Origin: Asterella californica
Taxonomy: Eukaryota > Streptophyta > Marchantiopsida > Marchantiales > Aytoniaceae
NCBI GenBank assembly: GCA_036924285.1
Contig: JAYKYS010000014.1
Location: 10,664,001 to 10,728,000 of the forward strand
DNA length: 64,000 bases
Direction: 5' to 3'
Shown here: positions 1 to 13,764 of the stretch, piece after piece
Numbering within the stretch: position 1 is the first letter of the stretch
Layout: every line of letters starts with the position of its first letter
Position numbers and translations under genes: made by a program
The notes under the pieces: generated by a model
The model's database searches: none
What the model saw: only the letters and a program-made list of their open reading frames with translations
What the model was told of the DNA's origin: nothing

Positions 1-530
1 TCCCGAGATATCGAATTTCCGTGAATGAGGAATATTCCAAGCAAGTAGAATTACCTTCATCCCGCTAGTTTCCCGCGTTCAGATCTCGGAGAGTTCAGCA
101 AATCTGACTACTTGCTCACAGGAATTCGAGATTCCAAGACTGCACAAGCAGTCGCACTTTCACACATTGTCCTTGTGAGAAAATGCGAGCCGGATTACCA
201 AGAATTTGCTGTCCCTCGACTACGCTCTCCTCGGCGAGAGGAGCTCATTGTCGGTTAAGCTTCAGTATAGTGAGAGTAGTCTGCTGCTCGTCTGACGCAA
301 GGAGGCAAACGGAATCACAACAGAGGCGATGGATGCTGTTCTGATCAGTTCCATCACATTATGCTGTGATATACATATATATTTACAAATCCTAGGGATA
401 AGGACCTGAAAAATAGTGTTACAAATGTCCCCAGCAACTTGAATCCCGCAAGGAGTTCAGTAAAATCCTCAGGGAACACGCCGTTCCTACATGGAAACTA
501 AGCTAATCTAGGAGCAGAACCTCCCGAGTT
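1..530. other. Downstream flank of the PPR gene
   Basis: No gene is recognised here. The part next to position 531 is presumably the 3' untranslated region of the minus-strand PPR gene, but I see no decisive polyadenylation signal. The rest is ordinary mixed-composition sequence without repeats that recur elsewhere in the window. Confidence 0.5.
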
Positions 531-3500
531 CTACAGTTGGTTCGGAGGTAGAGAGTCCACGAGGAACAGCTTCTTGTCCAAGTGATCTTCTCTAAGCCAA
601 ACATCTACGTCAGTTCCAGATGCTTCGATTTCTTTCTGCCCCGCTAAAGCAGGGAAAGGTGACCCCAAGTCCTTCAGATGAGCATCCAGAGCTTCCCGAG
701 CAGATCTATTCTCGCCCACTATTAGCTGCCATTCTTCGGCAGTAAGTATTCTAACCTTTCTGGAGGGCTTTTCCCCATTCAACACTAACTTGCGCATTTG
801 GGCGATCCATATCAACAGTAAAATTTGAGCAGCTCCACCAGATGCCCCACGCATATCTACAGTCCAACCTGATGACCTAACCCAGCTAAAAACTTTTCCA
901 AAGATACCTAAGTCCATGCCCATCTTTACAACTCGAAGTGCCCTTAGTTCCCACCCGAACCACCAGAGGGCATCGATCAGAGCATTATGGAAACTCCTCT
1001 GCGTCTCCAAATTGAATCCGTTTCTATCTATAGTTTTGAATACACTGGCCAGATTGACCCACAATACCTCCTCTTCTACACCATCAGTCAATGTATCTGA
1101 CAGGATACAAGAAAGTTCACCCGGACATTCCAACCGCACAAGAGCTGCAACAAACTGTTGAGCTTCTTTGAATGACTTGCACCTGGGAATGGCACTCAGC
1201 AAAGCAGTGTAGATCCCATGCATAGATTCTAACTGTGAGGCTTCCAAGTCTCGAATGTATCCCCAAATCTTGTCATTCACCAGTTCATCTTCCCCGTATG
1301 CAGAGATCACGCCAATGTAAGAACTTTGATTGGGCTTTCCGATTCTACCCGACATAAGATCTTCAAATACCTCGATGGCAGCTCGAGGTTGTCCAGAGCG
1401 TACATAAAATCGTAGAAGAGCATTGCATGCAGAAATACTGTTGATGCTGTCCTCCTCCTGCATCTTTCGGCTTAGAGCGTCTGCTTTATCATGTTGACCA
1501 CAAAGACTGTATGCTTCCAGTAAGAAAGTGTAGGACTGCGAGTTGGGTATCACTCGCTGCGACCGCATTCTATCCAGAACTTGCTCCGCCTTCGTCCAGT
1601 TCCCTTGTCTTCCATATCCTACCCAACCGAACGGCAAAATTACATCAGAATCTTTACAGCAGAAACAGTCTACAGTGAGTACAGGAACGCCATTCCAGTT
1701 TTTCGTCGTATCGTTCGGTCCATGTGGATAGCAGCCCAATTCAAGAACTAGGTAACCCGTAAACGTAGAACCCGACGGTAACACACCAAGCACAATAAAA
1801 GGTTGAATGTACGCAACAAGTGTTCACGATTTTAGCGAAAATATCTACTTGTGGACAGATGTTGGCAATGTCTTGCAAGTAGCAAAGTTCTGGGAAAGGG
1901 CACCCTTGTATGTACTAGAAGTAAAGATGATGTATACTAGATGGAGAGCAAACTAATCTATGCATTAGGAATTCCAAAGTTTAGGACGGCATACACCTAT
2001 CAAAGAGCGAATTGTCTATCCTGGAAAGCTGGCATAGGAGGGACCGAAGGAATGAACGACCACACGAATGTAAAATCTCCTATCATGCCGTGCATCGAGT
2101 CCCGACCATTTGAGGGATAATACATATCAAGCTTAGAACAAGTGAATGGAGAAGGTGCGCTGAACGAAGAAGCATGCATTGAGCAGATAAACATATCGAT
2201 GACGGTTGGTATGCCACCTAACATAAAAGGCTCGGACCCAGAAAAGTCTGAAACTGAAAACTGACAATACTGAAACTCTCGACGGCAGAAGGTACAACGG
2301 CCCCCTGATTCAAACGTGTGCACCATCAAATCAAGTGCATAATGTCACTATAGCTCCATAGGAACGTACTTTCCGGGTGCACCGAAACATACCCAAAATC
2401 AGCCAGTTGAAGCAGGTTAAAGATATGCTCAACCGCTTCCTTTCTAGCTGCGACAGAATTTCCTCCGCTACTTGAATTCGTCTCATGTTACAGCAAGCTC
2501 CAAGAAGAGAGCTCAGGACGCTTTCATTCACTTGTTCGCCGAGATATTTCGTAGACGTCCTATATATATTCAAGCATTCGTCCACTTTCCCTTTTCTCGC
2601 GTGAACCTCAATAAGAACTTTGAATGTGTTGGAGTTCGGCTGCACTCCGCATGCAACCATGTCGCTGAACACCTTCAAGGCTTCTTCTGCGTCACTCCGG
2701 CCAAAAACGAGGAGTAGAGAATTATAGATCTCAAGGGTCAGGGTGTAGCCTTCAGCCTTCATGTCTCCGATCACACGCCATGCGTCATTGTACTTAGCAC
2801 CCTTTCCGAACATGAACAGAAGAGTATGGTAGAAAACTAAGTCGGGTTTACTTCCATCCGCCCTAAAAAGTTCCAACACCTCCCTCACCTGCAAAAAAGA
2901 CAAGGCTCACTTGCTGAGAACAGGCACCAGCAAATGGCCAGACTTACACGCAAGAAAAGTAGATGTCCGAGGGATACAATAAGACTCCTTTGCCTCTCAA
3001 TGCACCTTAGAGTTGACGACAACTCAAGCACGTACCCCGTCGTACTGAGAAGCTCGACCATAGGCGTGCACCAGGGCATTGAAAGTTCTAACATCAGGTT
3101 TCACTCCCCGCTTCCTCATATCTGAGAACCATTTTATCACATCGCTGAGACGGCCTGCCTTCCCAAAGACGTCTATGAGTGTGTTGTATGTGATCAGATC
3201 AAAAGCGACAGTGTTCGAATTGCAAAGTGACTTGGTCAACAGGTCCACTTGCTCAAAACGCCCCGCTTTCCCGTAGATGCTGATCAGGGAATTGTAAACT
3301 GCCAGATCTGGTTGAAGCCCCAAACGTTCCATTTCAGCAAGAAGTGAGTCCAGCTCCTCCCATTCACGAGCTTTGCCATAAGCATTGACGAGGATAGAAC
3401 AAGTGGTCACGTCAGGTGTTACCCGTATCTGAACAAGGAACGTAAAAGACGGCTCAGCTGACAGGTCACAAGTGACTGATTCCAAACCACTGTACGACAA

Positions 3501-5991
3501 TATGAACAAAATTAAAAGGAACCAGCAGGATTAGCCTCAAAGGAGGCTACTCCCGGGCTCGAATATAGCATATCAGTTTCAACCTAGATACAGAACTGTA
3601 AGCTGCTGAACCTGAAACTCTGTCGCTGACAAACCTTTCGCATTAGCCGATAAAAGCGAATGACATCTTTCGTACGGCCAGCACGGCCCAGGGCACTGAG
3701 CATGATATTAAATGTGACGGTGTCCGGGTCCACCTGCTGAGCTACCATCGACTGATGAACCTGCAGCATACCCTGTACGTCTCCTGGCCCCATGTCCAGA
3801 CTGAAGGTCAGATCAAAGAACAAGAACCTAAAGCATTAACGGAAAAAGGAAAGAAAATCTGTTACCACATCGACCCAACGTACCATGCTTAAAATACTCG
3901 CTAACCCTAATTCAATTCCTCCATCCAAGTTGCTGGCAGATTTACTGTTTGAAGCACCTTAGATGATCTAAACAGGAGATAAAAAGGGCACAGTAAGGTA
4001 CCTAGTTTGCCATAGGCGTTCAAAACAGCGTTGTAGGTAAGGATATCAGGATGGATATTTTGTTCCAGCATTTCCTGAAAAATTCTGATTGCCTCCTTGT
4101 GGTGGCCTTTGCGACTGTACACGATGATCATGGTGGTATACGTCACTCTGTCAGGACGAAGCTTATCTGTCCTCATTTGCTCCAGCAGGGAACTCGCAAT
4201 TTCAAAACCCTTAGGAACCTTCAAACATCCATCCACCAATACATTATACGTCGCCACAGAAGGCCGAATACCCGCCACTTTCATTCGTTGGACAGTAGCA
4301 ATCCCTTTTTGCAAGCTGCCACTTCTCACGTGACCAGCAACTAGAGCTGTGTATTCATAAAGCCCAGGAGTCAATCCATCCTGCTTCATTCTCTCAAAGA
4401 GCGATTCCGCAATTTCCATCTTCTTGGCTTTTCCAAGAAGTAAAAGCATGGTATGATACATGCTAAGGTCCACAGTGTATCCACCGGAAGTATGTATCCA
4501 GTCAAAGACCTGTAACGCTTTAGCCCAGTTCCTCTCAGGGGCTGTTCCCAGCTCCGTCAGAACTTGCTTCAAGTCCTGTGTATTCAGTTCTCCAATAAAC
4601 TGCTCCATCAAGTTGGCAATTCCTTTCGTATTTGATATTCTGTCCAACGCTTGCAAAACTGAGTCGACTGCCGCTGTTTGTCCTAGCGATTCTAATGTCT
4701 CTCGTACTTGCCTCCGAGGAACAACGGTTCTCGATTTCCCCCCAACTCCCCAGACCAGATGTTTGTTTCTATCAGGAAACTGAACTCGAGTGGTCGATTC
4801 CTCCAGCTCCCTGTTACTCTTGTCAACTTCTGTTTTCAATCGCTGAATGGTTTTCTTCATGATACTGTCTCTAAACTTCTTGGAACATTCTGTATGCTCT
4901 TGAGATTTGGGAAACCAGGGATCAGCTCCGGACCGCCTCCCATTCAGTTGTAGTTGTATATCATCCACTGGCTCAAAATCTCGCATGCTTTTGGGCTTTC
5001 TCATCTTGGGGAAACTTGTAGAGTTGGCAACAGAACGAGTAGGGACAGAAATCTGAATGTCCTCATTTTCAACCGAAATTTCTGGAGCACTCCCCGCAGT
5101 CGCTGAAAGAGATAATGAACGTCTAAGTGATCGCACTCCAGCTCCGGCGTTATCTTTTCTGGACATGCAACATCGGCTTAACCCCAGAGGAGTTTTGCGA
5201 CCCACGATCCCGGAAGGAGTCATCATCATGAATGGAACAGACAGGAAACAACACCCACTCCAACTCCTGGCCAAACTCCCACGGGCACCTCCTCCTCCGT
5301 ATGTATAATCCAATCCATCATTCATGAGAATATTCTCTTCCTTCCTAGGAATCTGACCAACATTAATACCCGTGATGCTACTGCTAGCAGTATCCGGTAT
5401 TATACTGACCTGCAATTCGTGAGGCAGCACAGTCTCCAGGTTATCCTTCTTCCATACGCATTCGTCCAGTATTTCATCCCAGGGGGTATCGTCCGCAAGG
5501 TTAAAGTTTGCAGATGCTTCGACCACACGTCCGCCTTTGGAGCTTAAACTACAGCTAAAATTTTCACCACCTTCAGTCCTATGAGGAGAATCACATGAAG
5601 GCAGACAGAAGACTACGCCACTAACGAATGGTGCATCGCTGCTGCTCAAACTTTTAACATTTTCACAGTCTTCCGAACGAGAACTCTCCTCCCTGCTGCT
5701 TCTGGGGCAGATGTTTTCTTCCACGAAGATATAACCTAAATTTCTACTAGACTCCACACTCCCGTTGCCGCAGGCAGTGTGGTTGTAATCGTCGAATTTT
5801 CTAAATAAGACACGACGGCTGAAGTCATCAACAATCTGAAGGCGGTAGTTCGATGAAGACGGCTGCCGCCGAAACTCAATGCCTACTGCCAATGGCTGAC
5901 CTCCCAGCTGCTTCTGCCTCCTCGCATGGTGATAAAACGAGCTCGGAGGAGCGCAAGCGGCTGAGCTCCATTGCTCCGCTACACCATTCAT
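531..5991 (-). CDS. PPR-SMR protein, pTAC2-like, probably plastid
   Basis: Five minus-strand exons are visible: 5991-4002, 3783-3635, 3428-3036, 2888-2370 and 1618-531. The first four join in frame with GT-AG introns of 218, 206 and 147 bp. The ATG at 5991 follows a nearby in-frame stop. Residues 1 to about 480 are low-complexity and Ser/Arg-rich at the start, as expected of a transit peptide. From about residue 490 there is a long run of P-class PPR motifs (ALQVFDWIHTSGG, YNAVLNAYGKLG, FNALVHAYGRASQYDG). The C-terminus has NALIDALWWFGWELRA followed by a weak SMR-like segment (VDMRGASGGAAQ), the arrangement of the pTAC2/SVR7/SOT1/GUN1 class, whose members bind organellar RNA or nucleoids; pTAC2 is the closest by memory. 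The last junction (2370 to 1618) does not keep phase and lacks about one PPR of sequence, so a small exon is unseen or the gene is damaged. Confidence 0.85.
1619..2369 (-). other. Unresolved gap or intron 4 of the PPR gene
   Basis: The gap starts with a GTACG donor after phase 0 and ends with a TAG acceptor before a phase-1 exon. Reading all three minus frames I find no PPR-like peptide to bridge it. At 751 bp it is three to five times longer than the other introns. Confidence 0.55.
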
Positions 5992-7724
5992 GGCGAACTG
6001 TTCCCTCACCAATCACTCTGTGCACAGAGCGACAAAATCACATGCACTTGAACACCATCAGAATAGCCCACCTAAATTCCCACTCCTTCATAGCTCGCTT
6101 TCCTCAATTCCGTCGAAATATTCCTCCGCGAAACTGCTGAAAAGAAGAACCAATCGCCTCATCTGCTCCACACGACAACGTTCCCACGTCGACGGGCCTC
6201 TTCCACTCCCTCATTTCCTAGCGCACCAGCTCGAGCTCAACCCCACCGATCGAGTGCTCAGTTGAATCAAATGATCTCCAGGGGATTCCTGGTGTCACAG
6301 ATCGTTTCCTCTGTAAGCAGACGGAAATATCGACAGCGGACGGAACGAGGCGAAAAACTCGCAAATGGGCAAACTTTTCTTCCTCTTCTTGTGGGGCCCT
6401 TGGGACATCGATCTGTGGCTAGCTAAAGCTTGTTTCGGGAACCATCCACCATCGCTCATCGATCACCCACTCCCATCCCATTCATTGCTGCCTTCTCTCT
6501 CGCTCTCTCTCATGGTTCGTTGCCGAGAACTACTACAACTAACAATATTCATGACTTCACGAATGCAAATCCAGAGCTTCTGTAGAAGTTGTGAACTGTG
6601 AAGGCCATGTTTATGTTTTTTTACCTTCATTTTCCTTTTTCTTCTCTGCATCTGCACAATTCACTTTAGATTTCTAAGGCAAAAGTAAGAGAAAAAGGTA
6701 TGTGTAACCATGATTTAATGGCTCCTTCTTCAGTACTCTTATTCCAAATACTGCTTAGGTACTTTAAACATCAAGCTAGACTTGAACTAGAGATCATATT
6801 AGGCTAAATGCCTAATTTAACATTCTGTTTAGTAATAATTTAAAGTGAAGTTTAAAATTAAAATTACCTAGTGCTCTGAATTTCAGTACTCTTATATCCA
6901 GTGTCGTGAAAAGCTACAGAATTCTAGTCTAAATCCTAAAAGTTAAGGGATCATATAAGTCATATAAGAAAACGTGGTGGTCATAAAATATGAGTATGAC
7001 AAGTGTATGAATAGATCACACTTTCAAGAAAAGCTGATAGACTAAGAAAAAAATCTACATGTTTTAGAATTACTACACTTCATACACCATGTTCGAAGTA
7101 GTTTATACAGTATATTATAGAAATGATTGAGCTTGAACCCCTTGCCTTTTGATATAATTGAGATAGTTTACGTTCTATTCAACTTTAGAGCAAAGCACAT
7201 TGAACTAAAATTGCTTTATAAACGTAGTAGGATTTTAATCTCATAGGTATGTACTTGTCCAAACTTAGATTACTTGTACTGTTAGAATAGTGATCTCATA
7301 TAGCAATCGTTATGCATAGAAACGGATTGAAGCAAGACAAAACCGTTTAAAAAATGCTGAACTAAAACTGTTTCGTAAACTTCTGAACCGAATTGTTTTT
7401 GAATCTAACCGTTTTCTAAACTTTTGACGCAACCAAACTGTTTATAAAAATCTTATACTGCATTATCAATATATTTTAAATTTTACTTAACTATAACCCA
7501 ATCAACATGATACAATAGTATTCAACTTACCATCTAAAATTCATTATCTATATTTATTATAATCAAAAAATAATTATAATTAAATCATAGTAAAAAAAAT
7601 TTAAGACATGGAATTGAACTGCTTCAAGACCATCTACTTTACAAACCTGATCGTTTAAAAACCTTTCAGATTCAAACCCGAATCATTTAAAAAATTTTGG
7701 ACCAAACCGTTTTCGAATCAATCT

Positions 7725-7950
7725 GATTTAGAAGATTGGTAGCTAAGTTGGTTGGATCTCAGACCTCTAAGCGAAAGGTCTGGGGTTCAAACCCGCCTGC
7801 TCCCGGTTGGAAGTGCAAGAAGTCGCTGTATGTGCTGTATGTGCAATCTGGTCCGGGTACGCTGTGATTACCCACAAAGGATGCCCCTTGAAGGGATCAA
7901 GCGGACAAGTTAACAACTAGAACCAACCTGACCTGCACCGCTTCAGTACT
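7725..7950 (+). mobile_element. tRNA-derived SINE
   Basis: An RNA polymerase III A box, TAGCTAAGTTGG, lies at 7740-7751 and a B box, GGTTCAAACCC, at 7784-7794, with spacing as in a tRNA gene. The head does not fold as a proper tRNA: there is no matching acceptor stem and the sequence runs on into an unrelated body (to about 7950). That is the plan of a plant tRNA-derived SINE. Exact ends and target-site duplication are not clear. Confidence 0.7.
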
Positions 7951-9679
7951 AATATGATACATTAATGTATATAGAAATTTTAACTTGAAAAAACAAATGT
8001 GCTTCAATTATAATCATAATTCTCTTGCTAAATGTAGAATTTTAGAACCATTGGTCTGCTTTGGCAGTAGACTTTCAAATGATATCAATTTCGGAACATC
8101 ATCACTCTAGTTTAGTAAAAGTAAAAAGGACCTACTGTACTTCCTTCAATCAAACTAACTTTCAAGTTACAGAACTTACAAATAGGTTACGCATCGGTAT
8201 TGAGGCTATACTCTTTTCCTAACAATCAATCGATGTTAATGTTGGAGATGTATACGTACCATCATAGATGATAATGACAAATATGCATACGAAGTGCACT
8301 TTTGACAGTGTGGAGAAAAATTACAAACGTAGAGATAAATGGAAAATCTAAAATATTACATGGAGGGCCATCGAGGTATTAGTGAGAATTCTTTAAGAAT
8401 TAAAGAGAAAATATATAATATTTTTAAATTAAAATATTATATGTTATTTGCAGAGTACATACTGGATCTTTCAGAGAAAACGCATAAAACATGTGGGTCA
8501 CGTGCAACAAGAACCATAATATCGAGCTGCTGTCTTATCAGAAAATATTTTTCTCCGAATATGGAAAAGGTGAATATGCATGCAAGTTCAAGTGAAGTTT
8601 ATACTTATCTATAACAGTATGGAAGGTCTACATCAATGTAAGTACAAGTTCGTTCTAGTAAAGCAGAAAATTTTTTCCTTTTCCATTTGAGATAATCCAT
8701 AAACCTAAATTTTTCCATAAATTTTCTCTTCTTCCATTTGGTCGGTCTGTGACCCCTAGATGCCTTATTCGACTCCATTTTTTACCTTCCAGTGGAAATA
8801 AAATTATTCGAATAGATTCAACTTTTTATTTTTCGAAAATCAGAAGTTAACTCCATTTACATCAGAGTAAACTAGAAAATATAACTGGTGATGATGTAAC
8901 TACTTCAGAATGAGAATCAAATGGAGGAAGTTTTAGTAACTACAAAGTGAATGTGGGCTATGAAACACGTGGATTCTTCCGTGCTTGTATTAAGTTTATC
9001 ATTCTCACTATTTATTCTCGTACTACAGGTGAAATGTACTTTTTTAGAAGTAGTCTGTGTATTCCATAAGTCATCTCGCTCCGAAATATTTCCAACATTT
9101 CGTAAAGCTTTTGTTCAGGAAGTTCAAGTAGTTCCACTTCTTTGCTTTCTGTTGAAAATAACAAATAGCAAGAGTCACAAACATATTTTTCTCTTTGTCA
9201 GCTAGTGCAAAATAACTTTTACTCATAGAGTATTTCACTAATGGGAGTAGTTCCCTTTCCCTGCATCTTTCAGTTGAGAATGGAAGAGGTGAAATATGAA
9301 AAGAAATTAATGACCAAATTTTCTTTCGTAGAAGAATTTGATCATAATTAAAAACGAAAATTCGAGAAATGAAATACTTTTATTTGTTATTGCTGGAGAT
9401 TTTATGTCGGAGTCAGCATCTCCTCAAGACATTCCTACCTTTATTCATGGTTTCCGTTCTAGTATAGGACCTCACAATGACAACTAAAAAAGACGAATTC
9501 TACCTTGTTCTTGTACAGAGCATTTAAATGAAGTCCGTCCCGTGTTGGATCTTTTCTAAACTTTGATAAACATTTATTTAAAATATTCTTAAAAGTAAGC
9601 TTATAACATGACATAACCATCCTGAGACTTCTAACTAGGACTCTGCACTCAATAGTGATCATGGGATGTTGAGAGCATG

Positions 9680-9905
9680 AAGAGGAATATTCCTTTTTCC
9701 TCACTGTGTACTTTGCACTGGAGGAAAGGACTCTCTTCTCTTCCAAGAAACCTGAGATCTTCATTTTAACATTTCTCTATCAATACTAAGCAATAAGTTT
9801 TGAGAGTTTTGAGAACCACAACTTTAAAACTAGTGAAGAGCTTTAATTTAATTCTCTATTTCACATGCTCTGGTGAAGACCAAAACCATTTTCTGCATAC
9901 CGTAA
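9680..9905. repeat. Dispersed repeat, copy 1
   Basis: This stretch resembles 17631-17870 over its whole length: shared blocks include CAAGAAACC, TTTCTATG-like text with CAATACTAAG, TATTTCAC and CCAAAACCATTTTCTG. The other copy lies inside the PDI pseudogene, which shows that the repeat is mobile or was copied. No coding capacity is seen. Confidence 0.55.
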
Positions 9906-10566
9906 ACTTTCTTAGTTCTCTGAAGCAGACACGCGAAAAGAGGTGCTGGGGTCACCAGGAGTACTTCTATGCATACCGGGGGTTTAAGCGAACAGTAGAG
10001 CTGGAGAATGAAATGCAATTTCTTCCAGTGAGCAATATTGTACGCCTTAAGAATTGCTTTGCTTCTCTAGAACATCGGGTGAACCCGTCAATTAGCACCG
10101 CAGTACAAACCAAGTAAAAAGATGGGATGACGAATTCAGTATAGATATGCCAAGGTCGAACTGAACACTTCCTCGTCTCAATCAAAGCACCTGAGAGTGG
10201 AGTACACCCGTCATATGTTTGGTTGATACGGACCAACGAGTACAGCAAAATCATGGAGCTAAGTCAGAGTTAGTACTTGATACGAAACCGCGGCCCAATG
10301 AATAGCAAACGGATGGAAACGGATACTTGATATTGTGGTCCCAACTTTGGACCCAAATGGTACCAACTCACTGACAGCCATTTCCGAAAGCCCACCATCA
10401 GATAGAGATATGAGACCAAGCAGACTTCAATCAGCTAAAACAATATAAAGCATTTTGGAAAATTTTAGCACCTCCTGTCGAAGGTATATCTCATTACTTA
10501 AGGGGCAACAATAACGCCGTTTTCGACGGGCATCTCTCTGTTGAGCTACAAACTAACTAGGAAAAT

Positions 10567-13500
10567 TTACTGCTCCTTGACAAAAGAGGTTAAGATATTT
10601 CTCTTGATGATGAACTCGTCAACCTTACTTGGGTTTACAGCCTGCAAGAGACCCACGAGAATCAGCACTATGCTAACGAAGTGTATGCTTACCGAAATAT
10701 ACGTGAACTTTGATCAACGCTTATGTTAAAGATAAGAATTTCTCACCCCTGAAAGAATTCGTTCTAGGCGCTCGACCTCCTTCTTCGCGTAGGCGTCACC
10801 CTTCTCAACAATGCTTTTAAAGAACTTGAGGTACGTCTTTGCGTGACTGACACAGCAACAAACAAGACTTAGACTGTACACTTAAAAGTACATGACCTGC
10901 ATCCATAATCAGTTTAGCAATATTAAGAACTAGATTAATAGTTCAACAAAGGAATCATCCAGCAACTGGTACCTTGCAGCAATTCCCTCCAACTTAGAAG
11001 CAGCTTCCTCAGCTTTCTTCAACAGAGAAACCCTCTCTTCTGCCGGTGCAGAAACAAGTTCTTTTGCAACTTCGTCCAGTTCTTCAACCTTACCAGCCTG
11101 GAACACGATGCAACAATCTAGGTCATATCCGGACGAACCAGCATACACTGACGTGAAGGCCGTGAGCAGTAAACAAATATCGTAAATTTTTTATGGTTAA
11201 ACTTTGGCTAGTTTAAACATAACTGATGGAACCTTGATATGGCTGAACTCACGTTTTCTGTCAGACCACCAGATGGAGTTCGGTGTGTGCCTGCTTCCTT
11301 GTTTAAGAAGTAGACAAAGTCCCCCACTTCTCGGTCACCATCATACTCCACTCCCTCCTTGTTGTTCTTGGGGAAGAACTTGATGGTAGGAAATCCACTA
11401 ACACCGTATCTGCACATGGCGGAAAGTACGCTTCGTTACTTCCAAGAACGAAAAAGTTACCACTTCGGTACAAACCATAGGAAAGCTTCCGCTGAAGTCC
11501 TCCGTACTACACATCCACTACATACGCACTTAAAGTAAGACAACAAACTTCCAAGAGGAAGAAGGCCATACCTTTCACCAAGTTCCCTATGACCATCCGC
11601 ATCGCACTTGGCAACGACCACACCATTTTCCTTTTTGAAGGCAGTGGCAACTTCATCGTATACCTGTGGATAGAAGGATTTGAACTTCAACTTCAATTAC
11701 TACTGAATGCACGGCAGAAAGTCGGACGAAGACTTCTATGTACATCATATACTGTCCGATAAGGGCCCGATTTACATTCCTAATCCGAGTAAAAGTTCAC
11801 TTAAATCACTTTACATGCTGACATTATGGCGGCCTCAAACTGGAAGAAGCTTATAGAACGCAAAGAAGGTACGGAGTTACTTACTGGAGCAAGACTCTTG
11901 CAGTGACCGCACCTGCAGGCGAGATCGACGAAGTACAGCGACCGCATTAGACAAACAGTGTGAATCTATCACAGCTCACCAGTACGCTGCATATTTAACT
12001 GAAATCAATCTGGGGAGCTACTAACCAATCCCAACAGGACCCACCATGGAGCGTAGAATTCCACCAAAACATCCTTGGTCTTGTCCAACACGACAGAATC
12101 AAAGTTGGCAGGAGTCAACACAACCACATCCGATGAAGGACTGCCCAACTTGGCACGGGTACCTGACGATAGCATTGCACGTAGGTATGAGACTGAGTAA
12201 CACAAACCAAAGGTGTGAAGAGTTCCACAAAACAGACACCTTCACACTACAGCCTTCCTAGTAATTGACACGAACTCCATCGTAAACAAGTGAAACAATT
12301 CGGAGAAAAGTTGGAAAAGTTACCAGCCTCAGTATTTACAAACTCTGATAGGGCTTCGACTGTGCGAGTACCAGAATAACTGAACATATCCAATTCCGGT
12401 GACACAAATTATTAATTTCGAGGAGAAAGTCCGAATAGCATCCTCAGATGCGGTAGTTCATGCCAAGGATAATAGAAGTCAGTCCGGTACTAAATCAATA
12501 ATCTAAGCATCGGATGCTCAAGAGAATGCAAGTGGTACAATACGGAAACAACTTGAAATGAGTCCGTCAAGACTTACTCCTTAGGATCCTGGGAACCTGC
12601 CGGGAACCACTTGATGGTTGGAAATCCCGAGACACCATACTTGGAGCACAATGGCTTGTGTTGATCACAATCAACCTGCTCAGCCAACAATGACACTACT
12701 CCAGTTTAGCACTACGATAATCCAATCTAGATGCAGAATGACACGAGTAATCGTTCCCACCGTCTGCACTTGAAGACCTGAATTATTTCGTAGCAACTTC
12801 CTCTATCGTAATGCACTTTGACCGGAAATACATGTCAAAAGGTGGAGCGGAGTAGCTGACCTTGCCAATCAGAACATTCTTCGTTTTCTTAAATGTTGTC
12901 GCAAGCTTCTCGTATTCTGGAGCCAATTTCTTGCAGTGACCACACCTGGAAAATATACCGAAGGTGAGGGACATATCAGTTACTTCCAGTTACTACATGT
13001 GACTTGCAAATACTGATCTTCTTATTTCACGGTCATCTCAGACTCAAAGGGCAGACTCAACCATAGAACATTGATCTGACATTTTACGTCACAAAGTCAA
13101 CTGCCTTGGACCTAACAATTGATCAGGTGTGACCGTGTAACAGCTGTGATCCGTATCGGGACCTAGCTTCCACGTGAAGTAAACCCTCCCAGATAGCTGC
13201 TAAAAGCAATAGTGCACGACAGTTGAGACAAGCCTCAGCAAGAACAAGATATTAACCATTACACCGAAAACTGCAGCAAACAGTAATTACACAGACCAAC
13301 CCGAAATCGCTCCCATTCTAGGAGATCCCTCTATCATCGCAATACAGAAGCTTCCAGTAAGCTAAGCGAAGCTAAAATCTCATAGCACCGTCCAAAATTA
13401 CGAACATCTAAACCTTTCGCCGTTGAAGAGGTACCTATCAACAACTCACTTCCCGGTAGCTGATCGCTCCTCTCACTACGTTCACGGATCTACCAAACTT

Positions 13501-13764
13501 GTCCGGAACTGTCATCACAAAACCGTAACTAACACAGACCCAACTAAAAGAAAACCAAGAAACTGAATGTTTTCAGAGGTCAAATCGAACTCACCAAGGT
13601 GCATAAAACTCCACCAATGCCCCCTTACTCTGTCCCACCTCGAGATCGAAGTTATCGGGACTAAGCACGACCACATCCTCAGCAGAGCTTCCTGCTAAAC
13701 AACTCAGGAACACCATCGCCGCACACACCGACAGCACAACAAATCTACTCATCGTCCGCTCCAT
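10567..13764 (-). CDS. Protein disulfide isomerase, PDIL2-1 type (a-a'-D)
   Basis: Eleven exons join in frame to 367 codons plus TAA: 13764-13595, 12945-12861, 12675-12578, 12379-12324, 12162-12045, 11912-11885, 11663-11572, 11409-11253, 11097-10973, 10846-10747, 10641-10567. All introns are GT-AG. The product starts with a signal peptide ([19 protein letters not shown], cut near residue 28). It has two thioredoxin domains, each with WCGHC (residues 57-61 and 176-180) and a cis-Pro loop motif (GVSGFPTIK). A C-terminal helical D (ERp29c) domain follows, with [20 protein letters not shown] and [11 protein letters not shown], and there is no KDEL. This is the plant PDIL2-1/2-2 layout: an ER oxidoreductase that makes and rearranges disulfides in secretory proteins. 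The family's usual length is about 360 residues. Both W-C codons are split by introns at the same place, an echo of the domain duplication. A second ATG at 13752 could also serve as start. Confidence 0.95.

Larger units (their letters stand above)
6266..10566. other. AT-rich intergenic region
   Basis: No supported gene lies between the PPR gene and the PDI gene. The open frames are short, AT-driven and without family resemblance. The region holds a SINE at about 7725-7950, scattered motifs of the hairpin-repeat family (a GGAAGAGGTGA-like box near 9290 and a related GGAAAAGGTGAATATGC at about 8562) and a dispersed repeat at 9680-9905. The last few hundred bases before 10567 are probably the 3' untranslated region of the PDI gene. 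Confidence 0.6.

Noticed and set aside
2000..2329. 109-codon ORF in PPR intron 4 as a missing exon
   Set aside because: Its peptide shows no PPR pattern and its end does not give the phase needed for the next exon in a convincing way.
7738..7805. Genuine tRNA gene
   Set aside because: A and B boxes fit but there is no acceptor stem pairing and the sequence continues into a SINE body.
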